Shown piece after piece: positions 1-9,128 of a stretch of 64,000 bases of DNA. Within the stretch, counting starts at the first letter, position 1, and each line of letters starts with the position of its first letter. The DNA is from Vulcanisaeta distributa JCM 11217 (GTDB lineage Archaea; Thermoproteota; Thermoprotei; Thermoproteales; Thermocladiaceae). The stretch lies in the NCBI RefSeq assembly GCF_001316005.1, contig NZ_BBBJ01000002.1:1-64000 (forward strand). Direction: 5' to 3'. A program made the position numbers and the translations under genes. Under the pieces are notes generated by a model. The model made no database searches, was not told the DNA's origin, and saw nothing but the letters and a program-made list of their open reading frames with translations.

Positions 1-130
1 CCCCAGTATAGGCCTCCTCCACCGCCACCATACTCACAGCCCATACCAACCCCCCCCACCACAGCCACCCCCCCCAAGGCAGGTACCAGTTACTAGGCCT
101 ATAACTCAGCAGCGAGAATTGAGGAGTTAA
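1..130 (+). CDS. C-terminal end of a Pro-rich protein (partial)
   Basis: The frame is open from the window edge and encodes a proline-rich tail with a stretch of six Pro. As given it stops at TAG 94-96. It contains two C8 runs (50-57 and 68-75). A frame change inside them would continue the protein to TAA 128-130 with a Gln/Arg/Thr-rich end. The next gene starts about 9 bases later and also has a Pro/Gln-rich tail, so the two may form one operon. The function cannot be told from this remnant. Confidence 0.35.
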   Translation, partial: PSIGLLHRHHTHSPYQPPPPQPPPPRQVPVTRPITQQRELRS

Positions 131-138
131 CACCGAGT

Positions 139-608
139 TTGAGTAAGCTTGTGCTTTACCTAGGCGTACCACTGGCATTAATAGCCATTGTTTTCGTAAT
201 AACTGCCATAGCCCTATTCCCCCCCACAACAAGTGATGCCTACGTTCCATACTCATCAATAGCCTTCATGCGTCCCTAATAACGGTGGCCGCCGCATTGA
301 TAGTAAGCTTCATAGCCATGTACCAAATAGCCATGGGCCTTGATAGGAGGTTCGAATACCTAATAAGGATGGTAAGGCAGCAATCATCCACTGCCCAGAC
401 CGTAACAACCACACCAACAACCCCGCAATACCTGCCTCAACCACAGCAAAGCCCCCCCGAAAGAATACTGGCGCCTCCACCGAGACCACCGCAGGTAAAG
501 CCACAGCAGGTTCAGCAACCTCAACAGCAGGCTACGCAGGAGGAAGGCGTTAGTGAGGAGCAGCAACAGCAGGAAGGTTCTGAGGAGGGGGGGCTTAATG
601 AGGAGTGA
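139..608 (+). CDS. Small two-helix membrane protein with Pro/Gln/Glu-rich tail (frameshifted)
   Basis: I do not recognise a family. Starting at TTG 139, the first frame encodes a strongly hydrophobic helix (roughly residues 4-27) and ends at TAA near 281. The following frame (from about 270) encodes a second hydrophobic helix and then about 80 residues rich in Gln, Pro and Glu, ending at 608. One added G near 270 (giving ATG GCG TCC) joins the two into a protein of about 155 residues with two membrane segments and a long polar, probably disordered tail. Its end overlaps the convergent helicase gene by 14 bases. The join is an inference. Confidence 0.5.
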
Positions 609-2473
609 GGTTAAAGTTCGAGACCTCATTAATTAATTCATTCTCATTAACAATCACGTACTTACCAAAATAATCCTCAAAGATTTTCGCTAACCTGGCT
701 TCCCTGAATCTGCGATCCATGAGTATTATCAAGGCCCTATCACTCTCCGACCTAAACGCCCTACCAACTGCCTGCTTAATCCTAACAATGGCGGGCCATT
801 GGTAAGTCAGCTCCCAAGCCAGCTTCCTATCATTAAGCCTGGCCGCAAGTATCTCCATGACATCATCCAGATAATCATTCGGTTCTGGGTATGGAACGCC
901 AACGATTATTATAAGGCCGAGCAAGTTTTCGGTCCCGAGCCTATACTCAACCCCCTCAACGAGTTTTCCACCTGCTACGGCCATTATCAACCTTTTACGG
1001 TCATTCCTTAAATCCTTAATTAAATCATCGATTGAGGTACTACCGAGCTCCATTATGTACTTAACTCCTGGATTTAGGTACTTCCTAACGGACTTAAGTA
1101 CTGTGTATGATGGGAATATTGATAATATGGCCTTATCAAGTGCGTATGCCTGGTAAATCCTGCTTAGCACATTGGCTATCTTCGCATACTCCTCCTCATC
1201 CCTCTCCACGTATCTTGTGGTTACGCCATCATAAATCAGTACGCCGTAGTTCTCAGGCCTTACGTAATCCCTAAAGCCAATCCTGTACTCCACAATACCC
1301 CTACTTATGCCGAGCATGCTCATTACGTAATCCCTCGGTGGTAATGTACCGCTCATGAGAACCACACCATTTGCCTCATTAATCACGGGACTACTCACCA
1401 CTGATGGGTCAATACACTTATAGACTAAGGATACGCCCTGCTCGTCCCTAGCGAGGAATACACCGAATCCACTTACCTTATTAAGTATGGCTCTGTGGAA
1501 ATCTAATAGTCGGGAGAGTGGCGTGTATGGTATTGGCACGCCGGCACTTCTCTTTTTCCTAATTATTTCGTAATAGGAATCAGTTATTGCCTGGAAGTCC
1601 TCAAAGAATTGAAGAACATCCCCCAACTCTAGGGATACCATAGTCTCCTCCTCAAGTACCTTGCTTAGCTTGACCATGTATGTTTGAAGACCCCTCAATA
1701 TCTTAATGGCCCTATTCCTCAACTCCTCATCATCAACCAACTTCTTAACCTCGGTAATTGACGCAATCACCGAGGTTAGGGGGGGCAAGTCAATACTATT
1801 CAACCCACTTATCGCATCCGGTAGGTTATGTGCCTCATCAATTATTAACACGGAATTCCTTATATCGATACTTACGGATTCAGGCCTATTAATACTGAAG
1901 ATGTAGTAATACGTCATTATACCCACCTAGCCCTGTCCAGGTACATCCTAGAAATCTCATATGGACAGACATTAAGCTTGCATAGGGTTGATACGTACTC
2001 CTTCACATTGCCTACCTCATCCATTATGTGAAGCATTAAGTCGTTGAGATTAATCATCCTAATATTAAGGTAGTATGGGCACTCACCACTTGATCTTAGG
2101 AACTTGCACTCCTCAAGGAATTCCTCATACGGGAGCTTACGCGTACTAGTTAGGCAGCACATGTCTGGCCTATTCCTAATTACCACGAAATCAACATCAA
2201 CACCCTTGTCTCTTAACTTACGTAACTCCCTAATTGGCGCCTGAGCCTCATTCTTGGTCCTGACGAGAAACAGCACCTTAACGCCACTCTCCTCTGCATA
2301 AGCCAATGATGCAGCCAGGGCACTCGCGGTCTTGCCGACGCCCGTAGCGCCTCAATAAGCGCCACCTTACCACTCGATAATGCATCGTATATGCTCTTGG
2401 CTATCTCCCATTGATACCTCCTAAATACGTCATACGGGAAGTACCTCCTAATTAGTGTCTCGATCCCCGACAC
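595..2473 (-). CDS. xpd: XPD/Rad3-family Fe-S DNA helicase (two frameshifts)
   Basis: This is an SF2 5'-3' DNA helicase with a 4Fe-4S domain, expected in DNA repair. Three consecutive frame pieces make about 620 residues, normal for archaeal XPD. The Walker A region (EAPTGVGKT) is recovered only by restoring one base near 2350. A Cys-rich Fe-S domain lies at about 1930-2160, with CC, GEC, LC and NVC cysteines. DEAH box: LIIDEAHNLPDA near 1830. Motif VI: QAVGRAFRSESD near 765. The second break, near 1922, is one base missing from a C run. A GTG start at 2473 is likely. Both breaks are one-base losses in G/C runs, so I read this as one intact gene. Confidence 0.87.
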
Positions 2474-2595
2474 TACTAAATCAAAATAATAAGGCGCTTC
2501 TTGATTTAAAAACCTATGATGCGGTTACTAATGAATTATCACCTAGGCAGGTTGATAAAGCGTTTTAAAGGCCAATAAAGCCATAACTATGAATA

Positions 2596-4121
2596 ATGAG
2601 CAGCGTTAATGCATTATTAAATAGGTTGAAACCGACCAGGACGATATCAGGGGTAGTCCCAATCGCCATAATGGTCGAGCCCGTGGCATGCCCATTCAAC
2701 TGCACATACTGCTGGCGGGAAGAAAACAAACACCCCAAAGAGTTACCTCCCAGACTCGCCTGTGGTTCTTAGGGCTGCTCCATTGAATTACGACCCATAT
2801 AGACAAGTCGTGGCCAGGATAAAGCAGTACGAGGCTCTCCACCACCCAGTATCCAAGGTTGAGTTAATAATAATGGGTGGTACGGTAACGTCACTACCCG
2901 AATCATACCTAACGTGGTTCATCGGCAATGCGTTCAAGGCCATTAATGACTACCCCCCCTTCATAAATTCAGGATCCGTGGATAACCCGGACATTGAGTA
3001 TGAGCATAGGCGTAATGAGAAGGCCAGGATTAGGGTCGTAGCCCTTGAACTTGAGACGAGGCCTGACTTTGCGAGGCCAAGGCATATAGACCTAATGCTT
3101 AGGCTTGGATTTACGAGGGTCGAGATTGGCGTTCAATCGATATATGATGATGTCCTAAGGAGGGTTAAGAGGGGGTCACGGTGTTAAGGAGATTATTGAG
3201 GCAACGCAGTACCTAAAGGATGCTGCCTACAAGGTCTGCTACCACATAATGCCTGGACTCCCTGGCTCAACGCCAGATAGGGATCTTGAGATGGTCAAGA
3301 CGATATTCAGTGACCCAAGCTTCATGCCCGACTGCGTTAAGGTTTACCCAACCTTTGTTGTTAAGGACACGGAATTATACGAGGAGTGGTTAAAGGGCCT
3401 ATATAGGAGCTATGATGAGGAGACCTGGCATTGGTTATTGGCTAACATCATGGCATCAATACCCAGGTGGGTCAGGGTTATGAGGTTCGGCAGGGACATA
3501 CCACTTCACTGGGTTGTTGACGGCCCGAAGATAGGCAATATGAGGGAGGTCGTGCTTAGTGACATGGAGAGGCTAGGCCTTAAATGCGTGGAGATTAGGT
3601 GCCGTGAGGTTGGCCATAAGTACGTAAAGAAGGGCCTAGTGCCAATGCCCAGGAAATTAATGATTAATAGAATTGATTATGAAGCATCCGGTGGTCATGA
3701 GGTCTTCCTGGAGGCGATCGATGATGACGACACACTCTATGGAATACTGAGACTTAGGATACCAAGTAGTAATGCGCATAGGCCTGAGATTAGGATTGGT
3801 AGGGCAGCCCTAATTAGGGAGTTGCATGTTTATGGGCCTGAGCTACCAGTTGGTAGTAGGGCGACGGACCTATTCTGGTGGCAGCACCGTGGTATTGGTA
3901 GGGCGTTGATGGCGAGGGCTGAGCACATAGCTCTTGAGGAGTTCAATGCCTATAGGATGTTCGTTATATCGGGCGTGGGCGTTAGAGAATACTATAGGAG
4001 ACTTGGTTATAGGAAGTACCCAGGTAGCTTCTACATGTTTAAGGACCTTAGGAGATCAATATTGAGTGAGAACGATATAAACGAGGTGTTCTTAAGCAGC
4101 GAAAACCTGATAACGGGTTGA
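2596..4121 (+). CDS. elp3: Elp3 tRNA uridine-34 acetyltransferase (two frameshifts)
   Basis: Elp3 combines a radical SAM domain with a C-terminal GNAT acetyltransferase domain and starts cm5U-type modification of wobble U34 in tRNA. The N-terminus has KPTRTISGVVPIAIM and the radical SAM cysteines CPFNCTYC. The frame breaks near 2714, where two C are missing before the conserved PGG, and is regained at NYDPYRQV and ELIIMGGT. A second break near 3176 is one G too many (expected RVKRGHGVKE). The GNAT part ends with the acetyl-CoA loop GIGRALMARAEH and REYYRRLGY. The amidase gene follows one base after the stop, so they are probably co-transcribed. Confidence 0.93.
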
Positions 4122-4122
4122 T

Positions 4123-4931
4123 ATGGACAAAATTAGGCTATCGTTGGCTCAAACCAGGAGGTTTGGTAATTATAATGACGGTATTACGTGGCTGAAATCC
4201 CAGGTCAGGGGGGGTCTTAACACAGACCTAATAGTATTACCGGAAAATTGGGTTGGTACGAGGGTACTCAGCAATGAGGAGTTTAATGAGTATGTAGAGA
4301 TGCTTAAGGCCATTGCTAAGGATATTAATGCCTTGATAATTGGCGGCGCCGTCTACGTTAATATTAACGGAAAAAACGTGAGTGTATGCCCCCCCATGGT
4401 TAGTGGGAGGGGGGGCCTAATTAATTACTCAGAGAAGGTATACCCGTCAAGAGCAACCGGCGAGAGGGTAGAGATAAGTGGCGGTACTAGGCTTGGAATT
4501 GTTGAGGTTAACGGCTGGCGCGTTGGCTGCATCATATGCGTTGATGCAATGTATCCAGAATTAACCAGGCTATTAGCTAAGCACGGAGTAGACCTAATAG
4601 TTAACCCCAGTAGTATAAGCGTTGATAGGGTGTCCCTATGGAGGAGTTTAGGCTTAATTAGGGCCTTTGAGAACTCCGCATACTTCGCATCAGCCATGGG
4701 CACGGGGGGGTATAAGTACCCGGATGGCCGCGACGTACTTGGCGGAAGCTTTGCGGCATCACCAAATGGTGAGTTCGTATTAACGGTCGACTTGGTGCTG
4801 AGGGTTTATTCACGACGGTGATTAATTACAACGAAATAAAGTATGCACGTTCCAGGAGGGGGGGTTACGTTGATGATCTCAGGAATAACGCCTTAATAAG
4901 CAGTATTTTAGTGAGCATTACTAATGCTTAA
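4123..4931 (+). CDS. Carbon-nitrogen hydrolase (nitrilase superfamily), frameshifted near the end
   Basis: An amidase-type enzyme of the nitrilase superfamily. The Glu-Lys-Cys triad is visible: LPENWVG (Glu near residue 40), SEKVYPS (Lys near 107) and GCIICVDAMYPE (Cys near 139). As given, the frame stops at 4821. One added G near 4793 (LGAEG) continues into GLFTTVINYNEIKYAR and ends at TAA 4929-4931, giving a family-like length of about 270. Substrate unknown. It lies one base after elp3. Three G7/C7 runs (near 4206, 4390 and 4407) and one near 4705 add single Gly or Pro residues. Confidence 0.85.
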
Positions 4932-6163
4932 GTTATCGCCCTAGCAACGTCTTGACTTACAACGCCCTTCTTCATCAACGTCCTTATCAACTGCCTAAAG
5001 GCAACGAGCCTCTGAATGTTGTTCGCACCCTCGTAAATCTCCGTTATCTTAACATCCCTAAGGAACCTCTCAATGCCGGTCTCATGAATAACGCCGACAC
5101 CTCCATGAATATCTATTGCCCTGGAGATTATCCTTTCGGCGGTCTCTGTTGCGTAGAACTTCGCGAGACTAGCCACGTACTTAAACTCCTCCCTACCCTG
5201 ATCAGCTAGGTAAGCTGCTAAATACACTAAATACCTGGCAGTCATTAACTCCGCCATCATCTCGGCAAGGCTGAATTGAATGGCTTCAAAACTAGCGAGG
5301 TATTGGCCAAAGGCCGTGCGCTGTAGTGAGTATTGGAATGCCTTCTCAAAGGCCGCCTGCGCCATTCCAAGTGCCTGGGCCGCAACCCCCCCAACTCTGG
5401 TCCTGTCGTAGGTCTCCATGGCTATTATAAAGCCCATGCCAACCTCACCAACCCTATTCTCATCAGGAACCTCGACATCATCCAGTATGACCTCCATTGC
5501 ATGACTGCCCCTCAAACCCCTCTTCTCAAACTTGGCACCAATCTTGAGGCCGGGCGTGCCTTTCTCGACTATGAAGGCTGTTATTCCAAACCAACGCCTA
5601 TTAGGCTGTGGCTCACTGGTCCTTGCAAAGACCATTATATAGTCAGCAATGTCAGCATTACTAATGAAAATCTTCCTACCATTAATAACCCACTTATCAC
5701 CCTTTTTAACGGCCTTCGTCTGTATACCAGCAACGTCACTACCGCAGCATGGCTCCGTCATTGCGTGGGCACCAAAGGCCTCACCCCCCCTAGCTATTGG
5801 TGGTATGTACCTCCTCTTTAGCTCATCACTGCCAAATAAGAGTAGTGGTATTGCGAATAGGTCATTGGTGCCGCGGATGACCGCGAGAGGCGGCGCCACC
5901 CTACTCAACTCCTCCATTAATATAACGGCCGATATCGTATCGCCACCCTGCCCGCCAAGGCTCTCATCAATGCCGATGCCCCATAAACCCTGCTCACCAA
6001 GCTTCCTCAATACATCTCTAGGCACCTCATCCTTATCATCAAACTCAAGCGCATGCGGTGCAACCTCCCTCTCAAGAAACTCCCTGATGCTCTTCCTCAG
6101 CATTTCATGTTCTGGCTTAAATATTAATTGATAGTCCTGGAGACTATCGAGTGGGAATACCAT
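4928..6163 (-). CDS. Acyl-CoA dehydrogenase
   Basis: This FAD enzyme oxidises acyl-CoA to enoyl-CoA. At 411 residues it is a little longer than usual. Landmarks are the N-terminal helical segment (FLEREVAPHALEFDD), the FAD/substrate strand AHAMTEPCCGSDVAG (the usual TEPGAGSD, here with two Cys), DRTRV..AAQALGMAQAAF, QYLASFEAIQF, and the C-terminal YEGANNIQRL with the catalytic Glu. Two C7 runs (near 5388 and 5785) give an extra Gly in ARGGEAFG and RVGGVAA. It converges on the amidase gene with a 4-base overlap. An AMP-dependent acyl-CoA synthetase and a CoA-transferase lie further on, so fatty or organic acid use is plausible. Confidence 0.92.
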   Translation of the reverse strand: MVFPLDSLQDYQLIFKPEHEMLRKSIREFLEREVAPHALEFDDKDEVPRDVLRKLGEQGLWGIGIDESLGGQGGDTISAVILMEELSRVAPPLAVIRGTNDLFAIPLLLFGSDELKRRYIPPIARGGEAFGAHAMTEPCCGSDVAGIQTKAVKKGDKWVINGRKIFISNADIADYIMVFARTSEPQPNRRWFGITAFIVEKGTPGLKIGAKFEKRGLRGSHAMEVILDDVEVPDENRVGEVGMGFIIAMETYDRTRVGGVAAQALGMAQAAFEKAFQYSLQRTAFGQYLASFEAIQFSLAEMMAELMTARYLVYLAAYLADQGREEFKYVASLAKFYATETAERIISRAIDIHGGVGVIHETGIERFLRDVKITEIYEGANNIQRLVAFRQLIRTLMKKGVVSQDVARAIT

Positions 6164-6240
6164 ATGAAAATCAACAATGACCTTACTTTATAAGTTATCT
6201 CAGAATATAGATTTAATAGGTCTGGACACTTACGTAAATT

Positions 6241-7375
6241 ATGATGGAGCTTAAACTCGGTAAAGATGAAATCCTCGAGAACTATAGGGATGAATTAACG
6301 GATGCCGAGATCTACGCAGCATTAGCCAGGGTAGAGAGCAATGATAAATTAAGGGAGGAGTTGCTAAAGCTGTCTCAGTACGAGGTTAGTCATGCGGAGT
6401 TTTGGAAATTCATTGCGAAGCAGGCGGGTATTGATGTTGGTGGGATTAAGCCGTCGAGGTTCTCGGTGACGTTCTCGGTATTAATTAGGAGATTATTTGG
6501 TCTTGGCTTTCTCGTGAAGTTGAGGGAGAGTGCTGAGGTTGAGGCTATAAAGAGGTACGGTGAGATGGTTAGGAGAAAGGCGCTTGGGCCGTATACCGAT
6601 AGGCTCAGGGAGATATTACTTGATGAGGTTTCCCATGAGGAGGTATTTAAGGAGGAGGAGTCGAGGTTCGAGGCTTTCATCGATAATATTAGGGATGCCA
6701 TGTACGGAATGAGTGATGGGCTGGTGGAGGTACTGGCGGCGGTAGCGGCTTGGCGCCCGTCGTCGCCAACCCCCCCATGCTCATAACACTAGCCGGTTTA
6801 ATAGTTGGTACTGCGGGCACGCTTTCAATGGCTGTGGGCGCCTACATGTCAACAAAGGCCCAGAGGGACATTAGGGAAACCATGCTGTCGAAAATAGACA
6901 TAGAGCTTGAGAACCTCAACATGGAGGATAGGACGAAGAGGGTTAAGGATGCCCTAAATAAGATGGGCATTGATGAGAAGACAGCCAGCGAGATAGCCCC
7001 CCCTAGCCTATCGACAGACATAAACATTAGTAAGAAAATAACTGAGGTGAGTGAGGTGGGACTGTCGGAGGAGGCCCTTGAAAGCCTGGAAGGTCAGCCC
7101 TATACACGGGCATATTTTACCTAATAGGCGCATTACTCGTCATCGCGCCATTCCCACTGCTCGGCCACGTAATTGGGAATGTAGGCTCATTATACGTATC
7201 AATAGTGCTCGTGGCCCTTGCACAAGCCATAAGCGGTCTATTAACGGCAATATCAGGGAGTGGCCGCATAGCCCATATAATGGCCATGAACATAGCGCTA
7301 TCCCTAGGTGCAGCCGCAGCCACATACACAATAGGCACGATAGCGCATCAAATACTGCATATAGCAATAACCTAA
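6241..7375 (+). CDS. Ferritin-like/VIT1 fusion, MbfA-type iron exporter (two frameshifts)
   Basis: An N-terminal rubrerythrin-like four-helix domain (about residues 1-150; Glu/His pairs in ELTDAEIYAAL, YEVSHAEFWK, EVEAIKRY and DEVSHEEVFK) is fused to a CCC1/VIT1 membrane domain (RDAMYGMSDGLVEVLAAVAG, SMAVGAYMSTKAQRD). This is the Er-VIT1/MbfA architecture, where the ferritin part oxidises and gathers iron and the membrane part exports it. One G is missing near 6747 (AAVAGLAP expected). Another break near 7107 hides the last three hydrophobic helices, which continue to TAA 7373-7375. Restored length is about 377 residues. It stands alone, divergent from the acyl-CoA dehydrogenase. Confidence 0.85.
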
Positions 7376-7406
7376 CTAGGTGTGCATGGATTCCTAAAAA
7401 GCCTCC

Positions 7407-7791
7407 CTAACTCATCCCTAAAGCACCAAATGCCATTGTCGCGTCAATAATCACTATGCCTAACTCTGTCAAAGCCTTATCGCTAAGGAGTACGTAATCC
7501 ACAGACTCAGAAACAATGGGCGTCAACCTAATGATGGGCGCATCTCTATCATCAACCAATACCTTAACGTTGATACTCTCCCTAAAACGATATATTGGAG
7601 GCGATCCCTGAAGCCGTACGAATGGCGTAAGCCTCAGCATCACCACCCGATAAGTTAAGCCCAAGCCTCTGGGCAGCATCAATAGGGATTAATACATCAG
7701 GGCCTAAACCTTCAAACCCAGTATTGGCTAGGGCACAAGTAATGACTTCATTATTTCCTCTTCTCATTACGATCCTTAACCAGGTGGTCAT
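7407..7791 (-). CDS. Retropepsin-like (clan AA) protein, active-site Asp replaced, frameshifted
   Basis: The fold signature is ALANTGFEGLGPDVLIPIDAAQRLGL, matching predicted aspartyl proteases (COG5550-like: DTGF followed by a hydrophobic stretch and a G-L motif). The catalytic Asp position is Asn (ANTG), so it may not be a protease. The frame breaks near 7617, where one extra G turns ASGSPPIYRF out of frame, and continues to 7407. Restored length is about 128 residues. Its start overlaps the upstream 51-residue gene by 41 bases. A paralogue with an intact DTG lies at 44934. Assignment rests on a short motif. Confidence 0.5.
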
Positions 7792-7906
7792 CCCTCCTCA
7801 AGCCCCCCCTAATATACTCATCATAAGTCCCTAAATAAGCAATATACCTAATATAACCAACGAAGCCCTTAACCTCAAGCTTGGGAAGCTCCTTCTTACT
7901 ACTCAT
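7751..7906 (-). CDS. 51-residue basic hypothetical protein
   Basis: ATG 7906-7904 opens a frame to TAA 7753-7751 coding for 51 residues, rich in Lys/Arg at both ends with several Tyr in the middle (FVGYIRYIAYLGTYDEY). It overlaps the start of the retropepsin-like gene, which suggests co-translation. A C7 run near 7804 gives Arg-Gly-Gly-Leu. Small partner genes beside retropepsin-like genes occur in archaea, but I know no function. The frame, the overlap and the upstream AT-rich segment at 7920-7945 support it being real. Confidence 0.45.
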   Translation of the reverse strand: MSSKKELPKLEVKGFVGYIRYIAYLGTYDEYIRGGLRRDDHLVKDRNEKRK

Positions 7907-7990
7907 CTGCTGCACCAAGATAGTACTAAATGAGGATATTTAAAAGCTGACTCATTTCCTAGGTCAGGGATTTAAACACCCCTGTGTATA

Positions 7991-9103
7991 ATGCACAGAG
8001 GTGAGTATTTCATGTTATTCGACATAGAGCCGAAAACGAGGAGAGAAGACCTCTTTAGCAGAGACAATGAGGTGGATAGCATCCTAAACTTCATAAAGGG
8101 TAGGTCAAGGTTCCTTGCGATATACGGAATTAGGCGTGTCGGTAAGACATCGGTGCTGAGGGTTGCCTTAAATGAATCAAACATACCGTATTGCTACATT
8201 GACGCTAGGGCTCTCGAGAATGACTTCACGAAAAGGAGGTTCTATCAACTATTATCGAATTGCCTAACTGAGTTATCCATTAAGTGGCGCCTTGAGAATG
8301 TCATTAGGAATATTGCGAAGATTATTCGAGGCATAAGCATATTCGGTAGCGGCATTGAACTTAATATTGAGGTTGATTGGAGGAGCATCTACCTAACAGA
8401 CTTACTAAACGCCTTATCCAAGAACCTAGACCAAATAGTGATCGCGATAGACGAGGCCCAAACACTTAGGATGTTAAAGGGGGGGTTTGGCAAGATTGAC
8501 CTCACGCAGATACTCGCCTACACATACGATAACCTAAGCAATATTAAGGTGATATTAACAGGCTCTGAAGTTGGTCTGTTACACGATTTCCTAGGTCTCG
8601 AAAACCCCAAGTCACCACTTTACGGAAGATTCATCGAGGAACTAACGATAACCCCATTCAACAGAGACGCATCAATTCAATTCTTAATAACAGGCTTTAG
8701 GCAATACGGAATCGAGATAACAATGAGCGAAATACTCGACGCAGTCGATAAGCTCGATGGCATTGTGGGGTGGTTAACGTACTACGGCAATGCCAGGGTA
8801 CGCGGAATAACAAACATTGATGAGATTTACAGGAGGGCTATGGAACTCGTCAATGAAGAATTAAGGTCATTATTAAGTAGGTCCACGTACTATGGATTAG
8901 CACTTGAAGCAATAGCCAGAGGTAAGAAGCAATTCGGCGAAATCAGGGAATACATAACACTAAAACTCAATAAATACGTGGCACCAAGCGAAATCGAGAG
9001 AGTATTAAACAACCTCATGAAAATGAACATAATAAGTAGAGTCTCACACGGCGAATACGAGATAGCGGACCCAATAATAAGGATGAAATTCAGCCAGATT
9101 TAA
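7991..9103 (+). CDS. Archaeal AAA+ ATPase (MNS/STAND-like, PF01637 type)
   Basis: A 370-residue P-loop ATPase. Walker A is YGIRRVGKTSVLR (about residues 50-62) and Walker B is IVIAIDEAQTLR (about 150). The sensor-like strand VILTGSEVG follows, then the family signature PLYGRFIEELTITPF, and the C-terminus looks like a winged helix (SEIERVLNNLMKMNIISRV). ATG 7991 fits a nearly leaderless start after the TATA-like ATTTAAAC at 7971. ATG 8012 has GAGGTG upstream and is an alternative. A paralogue lies at 46713. These ATPases are common and often mobile in Crenarchaea; cellular role unknown. One G7 run near 8480. Confidence 0.86.
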   Translation: MHRGEYFMLFDIEPKTRREDLFSRDNEVDSILNFIKGRSRFLAIYGIRRVGKTSVLRVALNESNIPYCYIDARALENDFTKRRFYQLLSNCLTELSIKWRLENVIRNIAKIIRGISIFGSGIELNIEVDWRSIYLTDLLNALSKNLDQIVIAIDEAQTLRMLKGGFGKIDLTQILAYTYDNLSNIKVILTGSEVGLLHDFLGLENPKSPLYGRFIEELTITPFNRDASIQFLITGFRQYGIEITMSEILDAVDKLDGIVGWLTYYGNARVRGITNIDEIYRRAMELVNEELRSLLSRSTYYGLALEAIARGKKQFGEIREYITLKLNKYVAPSEIERVLNNLMKMNIISRVSHGEYEIADPIIRMKFSQI

Positions 9104-9128
9104 CTACGACTCGCCATGAAAGCCGTAA

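Noticed and set aside
384-629. Leu-rich minus-strand frame
   Set aside because: It is the antisense of a Pro/Gln/Glu-rich tail, which automatically gives Leu/Arg codons.
5333-6131. Long plus-strand frames opposite the acyl-CoA dehydrogenase
   Set aside because: They have no motifs and odd composition, and mirror the codons of the well-supported minus-strand gene.
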